Origin: Bacteroidota bacterium
GTDB taxonomy: Bacteria > Bacteroidota > Bacteroidia > Flavobacteriales > Flavobacteriaceae
Length of the DNA stretch: 6,051 nucleotides
Assembly (NCBI GenBank): GCA_021793535.1
Contig: JAJYSO010000121.1
Location: forward strand, 1 to 6,051
Direction: 5' to 3'
The notes beneath the pieces were generated by a model, which saw only the letters and a program-made list of their open reading frames with translations, did no database searches and was not told where the DNA came from. The translations under genes were made by a program, and so were the position numbers. Position 1 is the first letter of the stretch. Each line of letters starts with the position of its first letter. Positions 1-5,019 of this stretch are shown here, piece after piece.

Positions 1-216
1 ACCTCCGGTAAATTTATAATCGGCTATATCGTGAAGAAGAGCCCCCAAGGCCACCACTAATTCATCAATAGGTTGTTCCTTTTTAGCAATATGTAAAGCC
101 GTCTTATAAACACGCTCCACATGAAACCAGTCGTGCCCCCCTTCCGCTCCTTCCAACTCGGATTTGGCAAATTCAACAGTTTGTTTAATAAGAAAAGAGG
201 AATCGGAAGAAGTCAT
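1..216 (-). CDS. HD-domain phosphohydrolase, YedJ/YpgQ-like (partial, N-terminal part only)
   Basis: The reading frame is open on the minus strand from the left edge and gives about 72 residues before the window cuts it off. The sequence HDWFHVERV (residues 28-36) followed by LLHDIAD (60-66) is the metal-binding signature of the HD superfamily: H32 and the H62-D63 pair are the expected ligands, and the last aspartate would lie outside the window. The HDWxHxxRV form is typical of the YedJ/YpgQ branch; B. subtilis YpgQ has been described as a nucleoside triphosphate pyrophosphohydrolase, but the substrate here is unknown. The protein is probably soluble and cytoplasmic. I chose the ATG at 216 because it leaves 27 residues before the HDW motif, as in relatives I recall. 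An in-frame ATG at 258 would add 14 residues (MLCDGLSTEIQFEQ) and is preceded by GGGAG seven bases upstream, so it is a real alternative. The gene lies downstream of the sigma factor and small gene on the same strand, behind a gap with an inverted repeat, so cotranscription is uncertain. Confidence 0.85.
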   Translation of the reverse strand, partial: MTSSDSSFLIKQTVEFAKSELEGAEGGHDWFHVERVYKTALHIAKKEQPIDELVVALGALLHDIADYKFTGG

Positions 217-287
217 TTGTTCGAATTGTATTTCGGTAGAAAGGCCATCGCAAAGCATACGCCTACTCCCTTTAAAAAACCACAACA

Positions 288-348
288 AAAGCACACAAGA
301 TTTAATTGTTGTACACTATACAAAAACAAAATAATCCTTATGTGCTTT
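288..348 (-). repeat. Inverted repeat with long loop, possible weak terminator or RNA hairpin
   Basis: AAAGCACACAAG (288-299) is complementary to CTTATGTGCTTT (337-348) at 11 of 12 positions. In a minus-strand transcript the odd pair becomes a G-U wobble, so 12 continuous pairs could form around a 37-base loop. The loop holds a second small inverted repeat, TTGTA (309-313) and TACAA (319-323). On the minus strand the stem is followed by a T-rich stretch that ends in six Ts at 279-274. It sits between the 49-residue gene and the HD gene. It could end or attenuate the sigma-factor transcript, or act as a leader structure for the HD gene. The AT-rich stem, the long loop and the displaced T-run make a standard intrinsic terminator doubtful. 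Confidence 0.4.
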
Positions 349-380
349 CTAGATCTAAAAAACGCTAATGTATTTTTTTG

Positions 381-530
381 CTAGTTTAAGATCACTTCAA
401 AATCCAAATCCTGATATTTTTCAATTCGAAGTGCCTTTGAATAGCTTAAAATAAAGTCAATCGTCTTTCTTCGAGGTCTAGGTTCAAACTTCGCCTCCTT
501 AAAATTTTGATATGTGTAGTCTTTTGTCAT
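381..530 (-). CDS. Small hypothetical protein (49 aa) downstream of the ECF sigma factor
   Basis: This is a complete short frame on the minus strand, from ATG at 530-528 to TAG at 383-381. It starts 49 bases after the sigma-factor stop, so the two are probably cotranscribed. The product is hydrophilic and rich in lysine and arginine, with no cysteine, signal peptide or membrane segment. A basic stretch at residues 18-22 (RPRRK) leads into a likely amphipathic helix, TIDFILSYSKALRI (23-36), and the chain ends FEVILN. From memory, similar short proteins with a Pro-x-x-x-Thr-Ile/Leu-x-Phe-Ile/Leu-x-x-Tyr/Phe-Ser-Lys core follow this sigma factor in other flavobacteria, which supports a real gene, but I could not check this. 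No function is known to me. It is far too short, and lacks the membrane helix or zinc motif, to be a usual anti-sigma factor. Confidence 0.7.
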   Translation of the reverse strand: MTKDYTYQNFKEAKFEPRPRRKTIDFILSYSKALRIEKYQDLDFEVILN

Positions 531-579
531 AAGAAGAGTGTTGGGCTTTCCTTCTTATAACGAAAGAAAAACCATCTTA

Positions 580-1170
580 TTACTCGGTCAGAATAATTTT
601 ATGTTCATCAATAATTTTTCTCAAATTAATCAATGCATAACGCATCCTTCCCAGTGCAGTATTGATGCTCACATCCGTTTGCAAGGCAATCGCTTTAAAG
701 CTCATCTCCTTGTATATTCGCATTTCCAAGACCTCTCGCTGTTCTTCCGGAAGCTCCTCCACGGCACGTCTTAGGCTTTGATACCTTTGCGCGTCTATCA
801 ATTGTGCTTCCGCATTGGGTGCTTCATCCCCAATTACCGAGAAGATGTTAAATTCCTCTCTGTTTTCAAACTTTGGGAGACGACTTTCTTTTCGATAGTA
901 GTCCATCACCAAGTTATGTGCAATACGCATAACCCACGACAAAAACTTTCCTTGCTCGCGATAGTTCCCCCTTTTCAGGGTTCGAACAACCTTGATGAAA
1001 GTGTCTTGAAAAATGTCTTCCGTGACGTCCAGGTCACGTATTTTCGAATAGATAAAATTATAGAGATGCTGTTGGTGCCGCTTAACGATAACGGCTAACG
1101 CATCTTCATTTCCATTTAAATAGGCTCTTACCAATTCTGAATCGGGAACCGGTTTATTAATCTTCTTCAT
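580..1170 (-). CDS. ECF-family RNA polymerase sigma factor (sigma-70 family)
   Basis: The 196-residue product has the two-domain layout of extracytoplasmic-function sigma factors, which bind core RNA polymerase and direct it to a special promoter set. Region 2 spans about residues 24-95, with the core-binding segment EDIFQDTFIKVV (51-62) and the -10 reading helix ending in FLSWVMRIAHNLVMDYYRK (76-94). A linker of about 35 residues leads to region 4 (about 129-186), with VEELPEEQREVLEMRIYKEMS and a helix-turn-helix around 156-177. Region 3 is absent and the length is normal for the family. The ATG at 1170 gives a natural N-terminus (MKKINKPVPDSEL); no Shine-Dalgarno precedes it. The variant with region 4 ending INTALGRMRYALINLRK is, from memory, widespread in Bacteroidota. 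No anti-sigma gene adjoins it, which suggests control by some other route. The next gene on the strand encodes a 49-residue protein, probably in the same transcript. The regulon cannot be read from the sequence. Confidence 0.93.
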   Translation of the reverse strand: MKKINKPVPDSELVRAYLNGNEDALAVIVKRHQQHLYNFIYSKIRDLDVTEDIFQDTFIKVVRTLKRGNYREQGKFLSWVMRIAHNLVMDYYRKESRLPKFENREEFNIFSVIGDEAPNAEAQLIDAQRYQSLRRAVEELPEEQREVLEMRIYKEMSFKAIALQTDVSINTALGRMRYALINLRKIIDEHKIILTE

Positions 1171-1186
1171 AATAACTGAATTAGTT

Positions 1187-1197
1187 GTTTAATAAAC
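1187..1197. repeat. Short palindrome upstream of the sigma-factor gene, possible operator
   Basis: GTTTA-A-TAAAC is a perfect 11-base palindrome whose near edge lies 17 bases upstream of the sigma-factor ATG, in the divergent intergenic region. Its position near the likely transcription start would suit a repressor site. In AT-rich DNA a palindrome of this size can also arise by chance, and no second copy was seen in the window. No exact TAnnTTTG box was found for the sigma gene between here and the uvrA promoter. Confidence 0.2.
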
Positions 1198-1355
1198 CAT
1201 AATCCCTATCTATCAATATGTAATTCTAGCGTATAAGCACGTATTTTTAATGTTTAGACGCGCCCAAGATAGATATTTTTAAAAACTTATCAAAAATTTA
1301 TTTTGTTTTCATCAATAAAGCCGAGGGGATATTATTTATAAAGTGGCAGATTCTG

Positions 1356-1363
1356 TACCTTTG
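1356..1363 (+). promoter_or_regulatory. Promoter -7 box (TAnnTTTG) of uvrA
   Basis: TACCTTTG matches the Bacteroidota -7 consensus TAnnTTTG exactly and lies 23 bases upstream of the uvrA ATG. Transcription would begin near 1370, giving a leader of about 17 bases. No clear TTG-type -33 element is present at the usual distance, as is common for these weakly conserved sites. Confidence 0.55.
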
Positions 1364-1386
1364 TCATCCATTTGCATAAAACCTCA

Positions 1387-4194
1387 ATGCCTCAGGAAAT
1401 TTCACAACTCGACCCCAAAAAATTCATCCTTATCAAAGGAGCAAAACTGCACAACCTCAAAAATATTGACGTGGTGATCCCCCGCAACAAATTGGTAGTC
1501 ATTACGGGGCTCTCAGGATCTGGAAAATCGAGCTTGGCTTTTGATACGCTTTATGCCGAAGGACAACGCCGATACGTGGAGAGTCTTTCCTCCTATGCAC
1601 GTCAGTTTTTGGGACGCCTAGACAAACCAAAAGTGGATTATATCAAAGGAATTGCTCCCGCCATTGCCATTGAACAAAAGGTAAATTCCACCAACCCGAG
1701 GTCAACAGTGGGAACGACGACAGAAATTTATGATTATATCAAACTTCTTTTTGCACGTATAGGAAAAACCTTTTCCCCAATTTCGGGAGAAGAAGTCAAA
1801 AAGAACACCCCTTCCGATGTGGTAAATTATGTAAAGACTTTTGAATCGCGGACCAAATTACTGTTACTGGCCCCTATCAAAGTAGAAGAAGGGCGCACCC
1901 TCAAGGAAAAACTTGCCGTTTTAACCAAACAGGGCTACAGTCGTATTCTGGAAGAGGGAAAAGTGATCCGTATCGAAGATGCCGAACTGGAGAAACTAGA
2001 TGAACACCACTTCATCTTGGTCGTCGACCGAATCATCAAAAAGGAAGATGAAGACTTTTTCAACCGCCTGGCAGATGCTGTACAGGAGGCTTTTTACGAA
2101 GGCAAAGGAGAAGTCTATATCGAGCAATTGGAGAATCATTCCCGCAAAACATTCAACAATAAATTTGAATTGGACGGAATGGAGTTCCTCGAACCCAACG
2201 AACACTTATTCAGCTTTAACAATCCTTATGGTGCCTGTCCAAAATGTGAAGGTTACGGCGATGTCATCGGACTGGACGAAGAACTGATTTTTCCCAATAC
2301 CGAACGCTCAGTTTATGAAGGAGCAATCGCCCCCTGGCACGGCCAAAGCATGCAACGCTATCAAAATCAGTTAGTCAATAACGCCTATAAATTCGATTTC
2401 CCCATTCACAAACCCTATTTTCAGCTCACCAAGGAGCAAAAAGAACTCTTGTGGACCGGGAACACTTATTTCAAAGGACTCAATGCTTTTTTCGACAAGT
2501 TGGAAGCGAAGTCTTACAAAATCCAAAATCGCGTCATGCTTTCAAGGTATAGGGGAAAAACCAAATGTCCACTGTGCAAAGGAAAGCGTCTGCGCAAAGA
2601 GGCCGGATACGTTAAAATAAATCAACGATCCATCCTTGACCTGGTCGATTTACCGCTCACTTCGCTCCAAGCATACTTCAGCCAGCTGGAATTAAGTCAA
2701 TACGAAAAGGAAGTCTCAAAGAGATTGCTTAAAGAAATCAATACACGCTTAGCTTTTCTTGTAAAATTGGGCTTGGGATACTTGACTTTAAACAGAAAAT
2801 CAAACAGCCTCTCAGGAGGAGAATCTCAACGGATAAACTTAGCCACTTCGTTGGGAAGTAGCCTAGTGGGTTCTCTATACATTCTCGATGAGCCTTCTAT
2901 CGGATTACATCCCAGGGATGGACAACGTCTTATAGAGGTCTTACAATCACTGCGTGATCTAGGAAATACCATTGTGGTTGTAGAACATGATGAAGAAGTA
3001 ATGAAGGCAGCTGATGAAATTATTGATGTGGGGCCGGAAGCTGGGACAAACGGAGGAGAGATCGTAGCAACAGGAAATTATAAGGAGATTTTAAAGGCTT
3101 CATCCTTAACTTCAAAATACCTCAACCATCAATTGGAAATTCCCATCCCTCAAACCCGGAAAGAGACCCCCTATTACTTAGAAGTCATCGGCGCTCGAGA
3201 GCACAATTTAAAAAATATTGACTTGCGGGTTCCTCTAGGTTGTTTCACGGCAATTACCGGTGTATCGGGCAGTGGAAAAAGTACTCTCGTTCGGAAAATC
3301 ATATACCCAGCCTTACAAAAAGAACTCTTTGGACAAGGAGCCAAATTGGGGCAGTTTACACAACTACAAGGGAACTTTAAAAATGTCAAAAATGTAGAAT
3401 ACATCGATCAGAATCCTATCGGGCGTTCCTCGCGTTCCAATCCGGTAACCTACATTAAGGCGTACGACGATATCCGAAAATTATATGCTCAGCAGAAGCT
3501 GGCAAAATTGCGGCAGTTCAAACCCAAGCATTTCAGCTTTAACGTAGATGGTGGTCGCTGCGAAACCTGTAAAGGGGAAGGAGAAGTAACCATCGAGATG
3601 CAATTCATGGCAGATGTGCATTTGGAATGCGAAACCTGTCATGGGAAGCGCTTTAAAAAAGAAGTTTTGGAAGTTAAATTTCACGATCAATCCATCGATG
3701 ACCTGCTCAACATGACTATTGACGATGCGATAGCCTTCTTTAAGCTTCACAAACAAAACAAAATTCGAAAACAATTGGAGCCTTTACAAGAAGTAGGACT
3801 AGGCTATGTCACTTTGGGGCAAAGCTCTTCCACACTTTCCGGCGGGGAGGCGCAACGTGTGAAATTGGCCTCTTTTCTGGGAAAAGGACAAAACAAGGAC
3901 AAAACACTGTTTATCTTTGACGAACCCACCACCGGGTTACACTTTCACGATATCAACAAGCTCTTAAAATCCTTCCATGCACTAATCGCGCAGGGGCACT
4001 CCATTCTCGTTATTGAACACAATATGGATTTGGTCAAATGTGCAGATTACATCATTGATCTGGGTCCGGAAGGAGGCGAAAAAGGAGGATATGTAGTGGC
4101 CGCTGGTACCCCCGAAGAAATTGCAGAAAACAAAGAATCGTATACGGGTAGGTTTTTAAAGGAAAAACTAGAACCAATAGGGAAACAAAATTAA
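1387..4194 (+). CDS. uvrA: Excinuclease ABC subunit A (UvrA), DNA damage recognition ATPase
   Basis: UvrA is the cytoplasmic ATPase that scans DNA as a dimer, detects distorting lesions and loads UvrB for nucleotide excision repair. The 935-residue product has both ABC halves. The first has Walker A GLSGSGKS (41-48), signature LSGGE (475-479) and Walker B ending D501-E502. The second has Walker A GVSGSGKS (625-632), LSGGE (817-821) and D845-E846. The region around 130-260, which carries the UvrB-binding domain, is full length, so this is a UvrA1-type protein rather than a UvrA2 paralogue. Two zinc modules are complete: C284/C287 with C394/C397, and C725/C728 with C748/C751. The first module is missing: the expected CPxH and CPxC pairs read SPIS (130-133) and FELD (260-263). 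I chose ATG 1387. An in-frame TTG at 1372 would add five residues but lies only about two bases after the predicted transcription start. No Shine-Dalgarno is present. The gene is transcribed away from the sigma factor, and udk follows after 95 bases with its own promoter box. Confidence 0.98.
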   Translation: MPQEISQLDPKKFILIKGAKLHNLKNIDVVIPRNKLVVITGLSGSGKSSLAFDTLYAEGQRRYVESLSSYARQFLGRLDKPKVDYIKGIAPAIAIEQKVNSTNPRSTVGTTTEIYDYIKLLFARIGKTFSPISGEEVKKNTPSDVVNYVKTFESRTKLLLLAPIKVEEGRTLKEKLAVLTKQGYSRILEEGKVIRIEDAELEKLDEHHFILVVDRIIKKEDEDFFNRLADAVQEAFYEGKGEVYIEQLENHSRKTFNNKFELDGMEFLEPNEHLFSFNNPYGACPKCEGYGDVIGLDEELIFPNTERSVYEGAIAPWHGQSMQRYQNQLVNNAYKFDFPIHKPYFQLTKEQKELLWTGNTYFKGLNAFFDKLEAKSYKIQNRVMLSRYRGKTKCPLCKGKRLRKEAGYVKINQRSILDLVDLPLTSLQAYFSQLELSQYEKEVSKRLLKEINTRLAFLVKLGLGYLTLNRKSNSLSGGESQRINLATSLGSSLVGSLYILDEPSIGLHPRDGQRLIEVLQSLRDLGNTIVVVEHDEEVMKAADEIIDVGPEAGTNGGEIVATGNYKEILKASSLTSKYLNHQLEIPIPQTRKETPYYLEVIGAREHNLKNIDLRVPLGCFTAITGVSGSGKSTLVRKIIYPALQKELFGQGAKLGQFTQLQGNFKNVKNVEYIDQNPIGRSSRSNPVTYIKAYDDIRKLYAQQKLAKLRQFKPKHFSFNVDGGRCETCKGEGEVTIEMQFMADVHLECETCHGKRFKKEVLEVKFHDQSIDDLLNMTIDDAIAFFKLHKQNKIRKQLEPLQEVGLGYVTLGQSSSTLSGGEAQRVKLASFLGKGQNKDKTLFIFDEPTTGLHFHDINKLLKSFHALIAQGHSILVIEHNMDLVKCADYIIDLGPEGGEKGGYVVAAGTPEEIAENKESYTGRFLKEKLEPIGKQN

Positions 4195-4266
4195 AACTTT
4201 ATCCCATCCATTTCTGTTGCCCATCAAAAGCCGGTCACAGGAATAAAAAGATTCATGATTTTTCAA

Positions 4267-4274
4267 TACTTTTG
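4267..4274 (+). promoter_or_regulatory. Promoter -7 box (TAnnTTTG) of udk
   Basis: TACTTTTG matches TAnnTTTG exactly and ends 15 bases before the udk ATG. Transcription would begin near 4281, leaving a leader of about 9 bases. It lies in the 95-base gap after uvrA, which shows no convincing terminator hairpin, so read-through from uvrA may add to expression. No TTG-type -33 element is evident. Confidence 0.5.
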
Positions 4275-4289
4275 CAAAAACCAACGCTT

Positions 4290-4913
4290 ATGCTCATCAT
4301 CGGAATTGCAGGGGGTACTGGAAGTGGAAAAACCACAGTGGTCAACACCATTGTCAACGAGCTTAAACACGATCAAGTTGCCGTAATCTCCCAAGATTCT
4401 TACTACAGAGACACCAGTCACCTCACCTATGAAGAGCGTACTAAAATTAATTTTGACCACCCCCAATCCATTGATTTTGACTTGCTCATTCAGCATCTTA
4501 AATTACTCAAAAAGGGACAGCCCATCCCCCAACCCGTATATTCTTTTAAAACACACAATCGTACGGGAGAGACCGTATTAACTGCACCTAAAACGGTGAT
4601 GATCGTCGAAGGGATCCTCCTATTGACTAATCCGGAATTAAGACGGCTCTTCGATATCAAAATCTTTGTTCATGCCGATAGTGACGAAAGGCTCATCCGC
4701 CGGCTTAAACGGGATCTTAAAGAACGTGGAAGAGATATGAATGAAGTCCTGGACCGTTACCAAAACACACTCAAACCCATGCACCAGCAATTTATCGAAC
4801 CCTCCAAGGAGTTTGCGGATATTATCATCCCCTATAACCGACATAATCTGGTAGCAGTAGACGTAGTACAAACCATTATCAAACATCAATTAAAAGAGAG
4901 TTTTGACCTATAG
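4290..4913 (+). CDS. udk: Uridine kinase (uridine/cytidine monophosphokinase)
   Basis: Uridine kinase phosphorylates uridine and cytidine to UMP and CMP with ATP or GTP in the cytoplasmic pyrimidine salvage pathway. The 207-residue product has the usual family length. It begins directly with the P-loop GGTGSGKT (8-15) on the first strand. SQDSYYRD (34-41) carries the catalytic aspartate D36. NFDHP (54-58) and PVYSFKTHNR (82-91) form the nucleoside pocket, and EGILLL (107-112) follows. The arginine-rich lid LIRRLKRDLKERGR (135-148) and FIEPSK (168-173) complete the motif set, which closely follows E. coli Udk from memory. I chose ATG 4290; an in-frame TTG at 4272 would add six residues but forms the last three bases of the -7 promoter box, so it would not be transcribed from that promoter. 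No Shine-Dalgarno is present. ftsK follows after 106 bases with a separate promoter box. Confidence 0.97.
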   Translation: MLIIGIAGGTGSGKTTVVNTIVNELKHDQVAVISQDSYYRDTSHLTYEERTKINFDHPQSIDFDLLIQHLKLLKKGQPIPQPVYSFKTHNRTGETVLTAPKTVMIVEGILLLTNPELRRLFDIKIFVHADSDERLIRRLKRDLKERGRDMNEVLDRYQNTLKPMHQQFIEPSKEFADIIIPYNRHNLVAVDVVQTIIKHQLKESFDL

Positions 4914-4991
4914 CAAGGTGCACCATCAAGAACGCTAAAGAAATTGCTTTGACCATAAAAGATAAGGGGTAGCAGTATCATATCTTATTTG

Positions 4992-4999
4992 TATTTTTG
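4992..4999 (+). promoter_or_regulatory. Promoter -7 box (TAnnTTTG) of ftsK
   Basis: TATTTTTG matches TAnnTTTG exactly and ends 20 bases before the ftsK ATG, which predicts a start near 5006 and a leader of about 14 bases. The preceding gap holds a weak 6-bp inverted repeat (AAGATA and TATCTT) with a 16-base loop, too weak to call a terminator for udk. No clear -33 element was seen. Confidence 0.5.
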
Positions 5000-5019
5000 C
5001 GATTCAACTCAAACCAAAA

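Noticed and set aside
371..380. TA followed by seven Ts and G as a plus-strand promoter box
   Set aside because: The spacing is two bases too long for TAnnTTTG and no plus-strand gene follows.
121..384. Open plus-strand frame of 87 codons
   Set aside because: It overlaps the HD hydrolase frame and the AT-rich inverted-repeat gap on the other strand; its product has low-complexity composition and no recognisable domain.
547..566. CTTTC/GAAAG inverted repeat between the sigma gene and the 49-residue gene
   Set aside because: Five pairs with an 11-base loop is expected by chance, and it would separate two genes that look cotranscribed.
538..1098. Two plus-strand frames (538-774 and 778-1098) opposite the sigma-factor gene
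   Set aside because: They are antisense shadows of a well-supported sigma factor and resemble no known protein.
1276..1285. TTTTTAAAAA palindrome in the divergent region
   Set aside because: A simple homopolymer junction in AT-rich DNA; no evidence of function.
1996..2287. Frames on both strands inside uvrA (1996-2205 minus, 2000-2287 plus)
   Set aside because: Both lie wholly within the conserved UvrA frame and show no independent start signal or domain.
2236..3639. CxxCxGxG and CxxCxGxR motifs resembling a DnaJ zinc domain
   Set aside because: They are the normal zinc modules of the two UvrA signature domains, not an inserted DnaJ-like domain.
3174..3774. Minus-strand frames within the second half of uvrA, one with several cysteines
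   Set aside because: They are antisense shadows; the composition follows from the conserved codons on the plus strand.
4263..4889. Minus-strand frames opposite udk
   Set aside because: Antisense shadows of a complete and motif-perfect uridine kinase.
4957..4990. AAGATA/TATCTT inverted repeat as a terminator after udk
   Set aside because: Only six AT-rich pairs with a 16-base loop and no clean T-run; it also abuts the ftsK promoter box.
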